Assembly: GCA_945936265.1 (NCBI GenBank)
Contig: CAMETB010000017.1
Coordinates: 1 to 16,117 of the forward strand
Direction of reading: 5' to 3'
From: an uncultured Clostridia bacterium
Lineage (GTDB): Bacteria; Bacillota; Clostridia; Oscillospirales; CAG-272
Length of the DNA: 16,117 nt
The notes beneath the pieces were generated by a model. That model worked only from the letters and a program-made list of their open reading frames with translations. It was not told the DNA's origin and ran no database searches. Below, one piece after another: positions 1 through 6,561 of the stretch. The position numbers were made by a program, and so were the translations under genes. Positions within the stretch are counted from its first letter, which is position 1, and every line of letters begins with the position of its first letter.

Positions 1-415
1 TAGCTCTGTATATTCTGTCCTCAAGCGTCTTATTCGGCACTATAGCCTCAAAAAGCTCGGTTAAACCGCATCGCTCAAGCGCGTCGGTGTGTATATATTC
101 GAGAAGCGAGCGTGAAGTTCTTAGAACGGACGCCACATCGAGTATTTCTCTCGGTGACAAAACGGAGTTTTTCTCCGCTCTTTCTATTGCGTCAAGAATA
201 TCGGGAGTGCCGCTGAAAGAGGGCGAGCCTTTTATATCCGCCATATGCTTGGCGTCGGAAGTTCTGGAAAGGCGCTTTTTTACGGTATCGGGGTTAGATG
301 AAGGGGTGAGGGCAAGAGTCCTCTTTTTTGCCCCTGACGTCTGGCAAAGCGATGCAAGAAGATCGAGTATTTTATCGAACTCCAGTATTTTGATTGATTT
401 TTCGGAATTTATCAT
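1..415 (-). CDS. mutS2: MutS2 family protein, N-terminal fragment (runs off left edge)
   Basis: This is the first 138 residues of a MutS2-type protein, reading leftward out of the window. The N-terminus has the family signature: a KILEFDKILDLLASLC-like helix, then LALTPSSNPDTVKKRLSRTSDAK, then a GSPSFSGTPDI segment and a helix beginning VLSPREILDVASVLRTSR. In the family this region is the core/clamp part that precedes the ABC-type ATPase and the C-terminal Smr nuclease domain, both outside the window. MutS2 suppresses homologous recombination in some bacteria and in Bacillus acts on collided ribosomes; it is not a mismatch-repair MutS. The ATG at 413-415 follows recO by 28 bp with only a weak purine-rich AAAGAGA upstream. 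It is probably the last or a late gene of the yqfC-to-recO operon. Confidence 0.9.
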   Translation of the reverse strand, partial: MINSEKSIKILEFDKILDLLASLCQTSGAKKRTLALTPSSNPDTVKKRLSRTSDAKHMADIKGSPSFSGTPDILDAIERAEKNSVLSPREILDVASVLRTSRSLLEYIHTDALERCGLTELFEAIVPNKTLEDRIYRA

Positions 416-443
416 GGTTTATCTCTTTCGTTGATGTACGCCC

Positions 444-1232
444 CTACAGGAGCGTTTTATAAAAATCAAGGGAATAAAAGCCTCTCTCAAGTTGGTTAAG
501 AAGATATTTTTCACACGCCTCGCAAAATTCGCCCCACTCGTCCTCTCCGAGGTTAAAAGATAAAAATCTCTCCTGTTCCGCGTTTATTACATATCTCATT
601 GCAAGGAGCGAAGAAATTGAAAGAGTGGATATCGGCTTTTGGTATCCGTTTGGAAAAAACTCATTTTCTACATTTGCAGAAAACACTTCTTTTCTGCACT
701 TATCGCATATTATGACACCGTCAAGAATATCGAGGATACAGCCTTTCGGCATAGTTTCTCCGCATTTTGAACATGCGTAAAGGTCCGGCATAAATCCGCA
801 TTCACTTGCAACTCTAAGTTCAAAACAGGCCTTTACTATTCTTATCGGTCTTATATTTTTGGCAATTGCAAAAAGTGTATTGAGAGCAAGTCTCAGTATC
901 TCGTCGTCCTCCTTGCCCTCCGCAGTTACGTCGCATACGACATCACATATGTAGGAAGCAAGGGCGAGTTTTTGTATATCGTTTCTTATGTCGTAGTAGT
1001 TTTCAATGAGATCGCTGTCGGTGATATAATAAAAATTTCCTCTTTTTCTTAAACCGAAACTTGCATACGAAAAAAGCTGCGTTGTTGCCATATGGCGATT
1101 TCTTACGCTCTTTACCCCTTTTCCTATGACCGGGAGCTTTCCGAAACGCTCCGTAAGGATTGTCAGGAGTTTGTCATTATCGCCGAGATCTTTTTCCGCA
1201 ATAACAAGTCCGTTCTGCTTTATTTCAGTCAT
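444..1232 (-). CDS. recO: DNA repair protein RecO
   Basis: RecO, 262 residues, the usual family length. It loads RecA on SSB-coated single-stranded DNA in the RecFOR pathway, together with RecR. The N-terminal OB-fold region (about 1-80) contains NGLVIAEKDLGDNDKLLTILTERFGKL. A helical domain follows, with a zinc site made of CSKC (154-157) and CDKC (176-179). The ATG shares an ATGA with the era stop codon (4-bp overlap), so it is probably translationally coupled to era. It ends with TAG. era followed by recO is a classical Firmicute gene order, which supports the call. All four zinc cysteines are present and nothing appears damaged. Confidence 0.96.
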   Translation of the reverse strand: MTEIKQNGLVIAEKDLGDNDKLLTILTERFGKLPVIGKGVKSVRNRHMATTQLFSYASFGLRKRGNFYYITDSDLIENYYDIRNDIQKLALASYICDVVCDVTAEGKEDDEILRLALNTLFAIAKNIRPIRIVKACFELRVASECGFMPDLYACSKCGETMPKGCILDILDGVIICDKCRKEVFSANVENEFFPNGYQKPISTLSISSLLAMRYVINAEQERFLSFNLGEDEWGEFCEACEKYLLNQLERGFYSLDFYKTLL

Positions 1233-2122
1233 TTTAAGTCCTTAAGATTATATCCTAAATTGTTGAGGTTAAGGGTACTGTCACGCCATTTTTCCTTGAC
1301 TTTCACCCATAGATTGATATAAACTTTCGCGCCGAAAAACCTCTCGAGGTCCTCTCTTGCATATGAACCTATCTTTTTAAGCGTTTCTCCGTCTTTTCCG
1401 ATTATTATTCCCTTGTGCGAGGCTTTTTCACAATATATATCGGCTCGTATTCTTATCATTTTGCCGTCGTCCTTGAATTCCTCGACGGAAACCGCTGTTC
1501 CGTGCGGTATTTCATCGTTCAGCGTGCGCAAAATTTTTTCTCTTATCACCTCGGCGGCAATGGTGCGCTCGGGCTGATCGGTTATCATATCCTCCGGGAA
1601 AAACCACTCGCTCCCGGTAAGGAACTTTTCGCATTCGGCAATAACATCATCCACACCTTGTCCTCTTGACGCACAGGTAGGAACGACGGCATCAAATTTA
1701 TAAAGTGCGTCGTATTCCGAAATTGTTTTTGCAAGTTTTTCAGCGCCCGACATATCGGTCTTATTAAGCACCAGTATGCACGGAAGTTTTGAGGCGCGCA
1801 CCTTTTCAAGTATGTTCTTCTCTATCTCTCCGGGAGAATATGATGCGTCGGCTATAAGAATTACCGCATCCGAAGAACCGAGTGATGAACTTGAAGCGGT
1901 GAGCATATATTCTCCGAGTTTTGTGCGCGGCTTCTGAAATCCGGGAGTGTCGACAAAAACGAACTGCTCCTCCCCTTTTGTGTATATTCCGGTTATTCTG
2001 TTTCTCGTGGTCTGCGGCTTTGAGGAAACTATTGCAACTTTTTCTCCCAATATGGCGTTTAAAAGAGTTGATTTTCCCACATTAGGTCTGCCGACTATTG
2101 CTATAAACGCAGTCTTTCTCAT
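1229..2122 (-). CDS. era: GTPase Era
   Basis: Era, 297 residues, a GTPase that binds the 3' end of 16S rRNA and helps 30S assembly. The G1 P-loop GRPNVGKS is at 11-18, followed by a TTRNR switch segment (38-42), G3 DTPG at 58-61, G4 NKTD at 120-123 and G5 CAS at 150-152 (usually SA). The C-terminal KH domain carries the GIIIGKDG loop (238-245) and ends in the family's VKVKEKWRD...LGY tail. The start codon shares one base with the ybeY stop (TGATG), and the stop overlaps the recO start. Era and YbeY are physically and functionally linked in 16S rRNA maturation, so their direct adjacency makes sense. Confidence 0.97.
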   Translation of the reverse strand: MRKTAFIAIVGRPNVGKSTLLNAILGEKVAIVSSKPQTTRNRITGIYTKGEEQFVFVDTPGFQKPRTKLGEYMLTASSSSLGSSDAVILIADASYSPGEIEKNILEKVRASKLPCILVLNKTDMSGAEKLAKTISEYDALYKFDAVVPTCASRGQGVDDVIAECEKFLTGSEWFFPEDMITDQPERTIAAEVIREKILRTLNDEIPHGTAVSVEEFKDDGKMIRIRADIYCEKASHKGIIIGKDGETLKKIGSYAREDLERFFGAKVYINLWVKVKEKWRDSTLNLNNLGYNLKDLK

Positions 2123-2586
2123 CAGTAACCCATTATCTCCATTATTTTTTTCTGTCTTGAAAACATATCTTCCTCGTCCTCTTTCGATTTTTCGTGGTCG
2201 TATCCGAGAAGGTGTAAGACGGAATGTACCGTAAGAAACGCAACCTCGTGATAGATGCTGTGATACAGAGAGTGCCCTTGCCTTCCGGCAGTTTCAAGCG
2301 ATATTACTATATCTCCGAGCGATATTTCACCGAAAGCGTTATCAAGTTCAGACAAATCGTCATACATAGGAAAAGAAAGCACATCGGTGGAGGAATCTTT
2401 GTCTCTGTATTTTTTATTGAGTTCTCTTATTTTCTCGTCATCGGTAAACGTCACCGACACCTCAGTATCATAATCAAAGCCTTCCGACACAAGCGTATTG
2501 AATATTGCTTTACGCACGGTGGCGCGCATAGCGGCACGCACTTCATACTTGTCCTGATCGTTATTGAAATCAACTGTTAAAGTCAT
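2122..2586 (-). CDS. ybeY: Endoribonuclease YbeY (rRNA maturation factor)
   Basis: YbeY, 154 residues, a zinc-dependent single-strand endoribonuclease involved in 16S rRNA 3'-end processing and ribosome quality control. The metal site HSVLHLLGYDH spans 121-131, giving the three histidine ligands H121, H125 and H131. The upstream family block TDVLSFPM (67-74) is also present. The ATG overlaps the phoH stop by 4 bp (ATGA) and the stop overlaps the era start by one base, so the phoH-ybeY-era trio is tightly coupled. It corresponds to yqfG in Bacillus nomenclature. Confidence 0.97.
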   Translation of the reverse strand: MTLTVDFNNDQDKYEVRAAMRATVRKAIFNTLVSEGFDYDTEVSVTFTDDEKIRELNKKYRDKDSSTDVLSFPMYDDLSELDNAFGEISLGDIVISLETAGRQGHSLYHSIYHEVAFLTVHSVLHLLGYDHEKSKEDEEDMFSRQKKIMEIMGY

Positions 2587-3587
2587 TTTTTATTTCCTTT
2601 TGCCTTTCTCAGATTTTTCTCTTTTTCATATTTGTCGTAAGCCATTATTATCTTCTGAACAAGTTTATGGCGAACAACGTCTTTTTCGGTAAAGTTGTGT
2701 ATTGATATTCCCTCGATGCCGCCAAGTACCCTGACAGCTTCTGCAAGACCGCTTTTTTTGCCGTCCGGCAAGTCGGTCTGCGAAAGATCTCCCGTAACAA
2801 CGACTTTTGAATTAAAGCCTATTCTCGTAAGGAACATCTTCATCTGCTCCGGCGTTGTGTTCTGCGCTTCGTCGAGAATTATAAATGAATCGTCAAGTGT
2901 GCGTCCTCTCATATACGCAAGCGGCGCTATCTCTATCATCATGCGCTCGATATACCTTGTACAGTTTTCGGTGCCGAGCATTTCGTAGAGCGCGTCGTAC
3001 AGCGGACGGAGGTAAGGGTCTATCTTACTTTGCAGATCTCCCGGCAGAAAGCCGAGCCTCTCCCCTGCTTCGACGGCAGGACGGGTGAGAATTATTCTGC
3101 TTACCTCTTTGTTTCTCAGGGATTTTACCGCCATGGCGACGGCGAGAAACGTTTTGCCGGTCCCGGCAGGTCCTACGCCTATCGTAACCGTGTTTTTCTC
3201 TATGCTGTTTATATATCTTTTCTGCCCTATAGTTTTTGCCTTTACCGGTTTTCCTTTGGCGGTTACAAAAAAGCAGTCGTCATTCAACTCGTTAAGTTCT
3301 TCCGTTCTGTTTTCACGGACTACAGATATAACATAATCAACCGTCTGTTCCGTTATAACATTGTTGACGGAAGACATTTTGTTGAGGTACATAAGCACCT
3401 CGTATGCCTTACCTACGCCGTCGTCATCCCCGGATATTACAATGCAATCTCCGGGTTCGCCCCCTGACGGGCGGTTTATTATTTTAACCCCGAATTCGTT
3501 TTCTATCGCGTTTACATTTGCGTCAAAGGCACCGAAAATTGCGCTGGTAGCGCCGGGCGATGAGGTTGTTACTACTTTTTCTGCCAT
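2583..3587 (-). CDS. phoH: PhoH-like ATPase
   Basis: PhoH-family P-loop ATPase, 334 residues, related to the helicase core and thought to act in RNA metabolism alongside YbeY. The N-terminal part (about 1-110) has a KH-like segment. Walker A GPAGTGKT is at 139-146, Walker B with DEAQ at 239-242, and conserved LTRPAVEAGERLGFLPGD (167-184) and GDLSQTDLP (266-274) motifs follow. The tail is lysine-rich. The start is supported by a GGAGG Shine-Dalgarno five bases upstream of the ATG. The gene is 46 bp downstream of yqfD and overlaps ybeY by 4 bp. Confidence 0.95.
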   Translation of the reverse strand: MAEKVVTTSSPGATSAIFGAFDANVNAIENEFGVKIINRPSGGEPGDCIVISGDDDGVGKAYEVLMYLNKMSSVNNVITEQTVDYVISVVRENRTEELNELNDDCFFVTAKGKPVKAKTIGQKRYINSIEKNTVTIGVGPAGTGKTFLAVAMAVKSLRNKEVSRIILTRPAVEAGERLGFLPGDLQSKIDPYLRPLYDALYEMLGTENCTRYIERMMIEIAPLAYMRGRTLDDSFIILDEAQNTTPEQMKMFLTRIGFNSKVVVTGDLSQTDLPDGKKSGLAEAVRVLGGIEGISIHNFTEKDVVRHKLVQKIIMAYDKYEKEKNLRKAKGNKK

Positions 3588-3633
3588 TTTTCCTCCGATA
3601 ATTTATACTTCCGCTTTTCAGGGCGATGCCTGC

Positions 3634-4803
3634 TTAATTTGCCTGAAATTCGACGACATCCGCTATATCTTCAAGGCAAAAGAGATTGCATTCCACATAA
3701 AAATATTCGTCGTCAAAAGATGTTTTTACGCTCTTTGATATGAGTTCGGCGTCTTCCAGTTCCTCGTCCATATCGCTCCTTAACTGCTTAAAGGCAATAT
3801 CGACTGCCTCCTCTTTTGTGTAGGTGCGGTCTCTGTATTCGTATTCGTAATACTTTCTGGTTACAGTTTCAACAGGCAATACTATACTGCCAAAAAGAGT
3901 CTTGCGTTCTTTCGTTTCTATTGTATCACAAAACTCCCCGTAATTTCTATATTTATTTGAAAAATTTAAAGATTTTGAAAAAATTTTTATATCTTTATCA
4001 GTGTAGATCTTTCCCGTATATACTTTTTCGGTAGTTCTGAAAGGAATTTTTACCTCAATTGTCTTGCTCACATATGCGTTTACTATGCCGTCTGCATGGA
4101 CATAGCGAACCCCCTGAGACTTCGAATCTATAACGCCGGATATAAGAAGATCTCCTTTATGCACAACATCCCCTGCCGAAACGATTTTTTCGCCGTTATA
4201 GAGCTTTATAAGCACAATCTGCGCGTCACACTTTGCAACTACATTTGAATATGTACTCTCTTTCTTCTCCGCCTCCGGTATTCTTTCTCTTACAAGTACT
4301 CTGGCTACATTCCCAGATATGTTTACCGATATCCATGCAACATCGCCGCATTCGAGAAGAAATTCATTGTGCAGAGTATCGTAATCAACGGATGGTATAA
4401 ATGTACCGAGTCCGAAGCCCACGTTTTCAAGGCTGCGCATTATTTCTTCTTCCGGAACGCGTGAGTTTCCGTCAATATCTATGCGCCATACAAACTTTGA
4501 TGAAATAAACAGAGCCAGAATAAGAAAGAGAACGCCGGCAACAAATCCCCATCTGCTTCTGTATCTTTCGACAATTGCCAAAAGTCCCTCGCTTTTGCCC
4601 GTCTGTGCTTCTATTCCGTTATCCTCAAATACATTCAGAAATCTGGCTGCACTCGATGTTGCAACGGTAATTTCAAGAGATGAATCGTCAAGAATCCTCG
4701 CCTTCTTATAGCAGAGCGAGTTAATGAGTATAACATTCATCGCATTATTTTTTTGCTCTTTTGAGACTTTTATTTTAGTCTTTCCGAAAATATTCTTCCG
4801 CAT
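3634..4803 (-). CDS. yqfD: Sporulation protein YqfD
   Basis: YqfD-like sporulation protein, 389 residues. A soluble N-terminal domain (1-80) is followed by one clear membrane helix at about 86-104 (WGFVAGVLFLILALFISS). Then comes the VWRIDIDGNSRVPEEEI block typical of YqfD, which resembles a POTRA/FtsQ-type fold, and an extracytoplasmic C-terminal domain. The family is restricted to endospore formers, and I recall the Bacillus gene as part of the sigma-E (mother cell) regulon. The detailed biochemical role is not established. An upstream CTGGAG lies 8 bases before the ATG. Position between yqfC and phoH is the conserved order and strongly supports the name. Confidence 0.9.
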   Translation of the reverse strand: MRKNIFGKTKIKVSKEQKNNAMNVILINSLCYKKARILDDSSLEITVATSSAARFLNVFEDNGIEAQTGKSEGLLAIVERYRSRWGFVAGVLFLILALFISSKFVWRIDIDGNSRVPEEEIMRSLENVGFGLGTFIPSVDYDTLHNEFLLECGDVAWISVNISGNVARVLVRERIPEAEKKESTYSNVVAKCDAQIVLIKLYNGEKIVSAGDVVHKGDLLISGVIDSKSQGVRYVHADGIVNAYVSKTIEVKIPFRTTEKVYTGKIYTDKDIKIFSKSLNFSNKYRNYGEFCDTIETKERKTLFGSIVLPVETVTRKYYEYEYRDRTYTKEEAVDIAFKQLRSDMDEELEDAELISKSVKTSFDDEYFYVECNLFCLEDIADVVEFQAN

Positions 4804-4835
4804 ATCGATAACTCCAGATAAAAAATTTCCGATGA

Positions 4836-5123
4836 TTATTCATATTTTCCGACAGCCCTTACAGCATAGGAAAATATAAGTCCTCTTACGCTTACCCTAC
4901 CCTGTGAAAAAGTAAGCATGGAAAGAGACGAACCCGAAACGGTAATTATATAATCCTTGGCTTTTATTATTATTTCATCGGGCTCATACTTTTTTATGCC
5001 GATACAACCGTCTATATTCAGCTGGGAATTCCCTATTAACTGCGCGTTCGGAACAGACGCTATACCCTCAAGCGGTATATCGAATTTATCCGAAAGTATT
5101 TCTTCAATGTGTCTTTTACGCAT
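4836..5123 (-). CDS. yqfC: Sporulation protein YqfC
   Basis: YqfC-like protein, 95 residues, the usual length. It is made of beta-rich segments such as NSQLNIDGCIGIKKY and IIIKAKDYIITVSGSSL, ending in GRVSVRGLIFSYAV. These match the family pattern in which conserved I/L positions alternate with glycines. No signal peptide or membrane helix is visible. It is the first gene of the minus-strand operon, with AGAGGTG six bases upstream of the ATG, and lies 32 bp ahead of yqfD. The family occurs in spore formers and its molecular function is unknown. Confidence 0.88.
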   Translation of the reverse strand: MRKRHIEEILSDKFDIPLEGIASVPNAQLIGNSQLNIDGCIGIKKYEPDEIIIKAKDYIITVSGSSLSMLTFSQGRVSVRGLIFSYAVRAVGKYE

Positions 5124-5172
5124 TTACGGCACCTCTCATATCATATAATCTACTAATGAATTTTATGAGGGA
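5124..5172. promoter_or_regulatory. Divergent promoter region between yqfC and spoVV
   Basis: Only 49 bp separate two divergent sporulation genes, so both promoters must overlap here or extend into the coding regions. On the plus strand a TATAAT lies at 5144-5149. Read with its upstream CA it is CATATAAT, close to the sigma-E -10 consensus CATACAAT as I remember it. The -35 region is poor for sigma-A (CATTTA at 5121-5126). On the minus strand only an A/T-rich segment precedes yqfC and I see no clear box. Sigma-E control is inferred mainly from gene identity. Confidence 0.4.
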
Positions 5173-6252
5173 GTGATAACAATAATAACTGTGAGGGCAA
5201 AGAAGGGATTTGCCGTTTTATTCGTCCTTTTTCTTATGATATTATTTTTTACAAATGCAAAAAATATCTATTCTTCTGTTTTATCATCGCTTGAATTTTG
5301 CGCAAAGTCCGTTATTCCTTCTCTTTTTCCCTATATGGTAATTTCTTCTCTGATAGTATACACTGCTTGCTTTGACGGACTTTTTTCAAAATTGCCGAAT
5401 GCACTTTTCAATATTTTAGGCATTTGCAAAAGATATTGTGTTCCGATAATTACAGGCAATCTGTGCGGGTTTGTTACCGGGGCAAAATGCATATGCGATA
5501 TTTACGAAAAAAATCCTTCCGAAATAAGTGATTTTTCCGATTCCGTGATTCTCTCTTCCAACGCCGGTATAGGATTTGTTATCGGATATGTGGGGACTAA
5601 GCTCTGGTCGGACATGCGCTTCGGCATATTTATATATTTCGTACAGATAATATCTTCTCTTTTACTGAACAGAGTTTTTCGTACATTTCAAAAGAAAAGA
5701 GTCGGAAACAAGGAACAGGCATACTTTGCAAATAAAAAACAAAGTTCTTTTTTTGTCTCCCTTGCACGAGCCGTATCATGTTCTTGTTCAACGATATTGC
5801 AAGTATGCTCTTTCGTAATTTTCTACTCGCTTATAATTGATCTTTTATCTTCTCTTTTTTATCTGAAGCAGGGCGATTTTGCATTCTGCGTTTTATGCGC
5901 CATACTTGAATTCTGCAAAGGTACTTCTGCATCTCTTTCACTCACATATGCGCCCGTGTGCGCCGCAATGACTGGATTTTGCATAGGTTTTGGAGGAATA
6001 TGCGTCCATTCGCAGATTTTTTCCGTATGTGACGGCTTTCCGCTTAATAAAACCAAATTTTTCGCTTTTAAAGCTCTTCAAGGGGTTATTTGCTCCGGTT
6101 TTTGCTTTGCATATGCAAAAGTGTTCTCCATTGTACCCGTAAAAAGCACGGCTCTTGTAGAAAGTGCAGGCGTAAATTTTGTTCTGTTCGCTTTCGTTAT
6201 CGCGATTTTCTTTCTCGTCGGAAGAAAAAATATGAAAAAAGACCTTTTTTGA
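5173..6252 (+). CDS. ylbJ: SpoVV/YlbJ-type sporulation membrane protein
   Basis: An integral membrane protein of about 359 residues with eight or more hydrophobic segments and the nucleoside-recognition (Gate) domain pattern of YlbJ. Diagnostic blocks are SVIPSLFPYMVISSLIV near residue 45, a GNLCGFVTGAKCICDIYEK segment near 95, and SVILSSNAGIGFVIGYVGT. In Bacillus this protein, renamed SpoVV, carries dipicolinic acid across the outer forespore membrane. The start is uncertain. GTG at 5173 opens the ORF but overlaps the Shine-Dalgarno GAGGGAG (5167-5173). GTG at 5191 is 17 bases past it, and the best-spaced codons between are ATA. The protein is unusually rich in Cys and Phe. There is no strong terminator before mgtE. 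Confidence 0.83.
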   Translation: MITIITVRAKKGFAVLFVLFLMILFFTNAKNIYSSVLSSLEFCAKSVIPSLFPYMVISSLIVYTACFDGLFSKLPNALFNILGICKRYCVPIITGNLCGFVTGAKCICDIYEKNPSEISDFSDSVILSSNAGIGFVIGYVGTKLWSDMRFGIFIYFVQIISSLLLNRVFRTFQKKRVGNKEQAYFANKKQSSFFVSLARAVSCSCSTILQVCSFVIFYSLIIDLLSSLFYLKQGDFAFCVLCAILEFCKGTSASLSLTYAPVCAAMTGFCIGFGGICVHSQIFSVCDGFPLNKTKFFAFKALQGVICSGFCFAYAKVFSIVPVKSTALVESAGVNFVLFAFVIAIFFLVGRKNMKKDLF

Positions 6253-6262
6253 TAAAATTGTA

Positions 6263-6291
6263 TTGATTTTTTTTAAAAATCAAATTATAAT
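6263..6291 (+). promoter_or_regulatory. Sigma-A promoter of mgtE
   Basis: TTGATT at 6263-6268 and TATAAT at 6286-6291 are separated by exactly 17 bp, giving a near-consensus housekeeping promoter just after the spoVV stop. Transcription should start near 6297-6299, giving a 5' leader of about 260 nt. The -35 lies in a perfect A/T-rich inverted repeat (TTGATTTTT at 6263-6271, AAAAATCAA at 6275-6283) that might also weakly terminate spoVV transcription, although it has no following T-run. Confidence 0.75.
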
Positions 6292-6297
6292 AGGTGA

Positions 6298-6558
6298 TGG
6301 CAGTTTTTTGAGAAAGGAGATGCCTATGGACGCAAGCGCCAAATCGAAGCCCCGAAGTTGCAAATTGACAGACAGAAGTGTTTGCGCCGAAGTTTTTTAG
6401 GCACACCTCGCTCTCTTTCTGCATTTGTATCTTCTTTCATATGGGGCGTTATGAAACTCCGATAAGATTCCGCTCGCCGTACTCTTCTGCGCTTTAAATT
6501 CCGGAGTCTTACCGCACCGAGAAAGAAAGGAGGATACTGCAAAAGCAGTAAAATTGCC
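6298..6558 (+). promoter_or_regulatory. Long structured 5' leader of mgtE, candidate cis-regulatory RNA
   Basis: These 260 nt hold no ordinary gene but are dense in self-complementarity. TGCCTA (6321-6326) pairs with TAGGCA (6398-6403). Inside it, 6331-6339 pairs with 6378-6386 as a 9-bp stem with two G-U pairs. TTTCATA (6435-6441) pairs with TATGAAA (6450-6456), and CTCCG (6457-6461) with CGGAG (6502-6506). The segment 6406-6420 can pair with 6520-6533, covering the mgtE Shine-Dalgarno, by 13 bp with one bulge and one mismatch. GGCA at 6299-6302 competes for TGCC at 6321-6324. I could not fit the M-box (ykoK) consensus or another riboswitch I know. Magnesium-responsive control is inferred from the gene it precedes. 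Confidence 0.6.
6326..6400 (+). CDS. Possible leader peptide ORF (24 codons) upstream of mgtE
   Basis: A short reading frame in the mgtE leader begins ATG-GAC-GCA and ends at TAG 6398-6400. It encodes 24 residues starting MDASAKSKPRSCK and ending VCAEVF. An AGAAAGGAG Shine-Dalgarno (6311-6319) sits six bases before this ATG, as good as that of many real genes here. An in-frame ATG at 6320 abuts the Shine-Dalgarno and is less likely. The peptide is basic in the middle and has no membrane segment. Start and stop codons lie in opposite strands of the same stem. Leader peptides control Mg2+ transport genes in Salmonella (mgtL before mgtA), which offers a functional analogy but no homology. It may be fortuitous. 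Confidence 0.38.
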   Translation: MDASAKSKPRSCKLTDRSVCAEVF

Positions 6559-6561
6559 ATG
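6528..6561 (+). promoter_or_regulatory. mgtE ribosome binding site with hairpin spacer
   Basis: AGGAGG (6528-6533) is separated from the mgtE ATG (6559-6561) by 25 bases, too far for normal initiation. Between them is a perfect hairpin, TACTGC (6535-6540), loop AAAA, GCAGTA (6545-6550). If folded, it leaves an effective spacing of about 9 bases. No in-frame ATG, GTG or TTG lies closer to the Shine-Dalgarno; ATT at 6553 is the only unusual alternative. Bacteriophage T4 gene 38 is a known precedent for such an arrangement. Confidence 0.65.

Noticed and set aside
5118..5145. Sigma-K-like box (CATATCATA at 5137-5145 with AC 16 bp upstream) for spoVV
   Set aside because: It fits the loose CATANNNTA pattern, but such short patterns are common in A/T-rich DNA and SpoVV homologues act earlier, under sigma-E, as I recall.
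6263..6283. Perfect A/T-rich inverted repeat as the spoVV terminator
   Set aside because: The stem is only A/T plus one G-C pair and is followed by ATTATAATAGG rather than a T-run; it coincides with the mgtE -35 element, which explains the TTGATT better.
6298..6420. M-box (ykoK) Mg2+ riboswitch upstream of mgtE
   Set aside because: The start TAGGTGA and a TATGGA resemble M-box fragments, but the following conserved GCTGCTGCCC and GACGCCAATGGGT-type blocks and the 3' GCTAAAGCTC strand are missing. The AGGTG lies upstream of the likely transcription start. I describe the leader without assigning a class.
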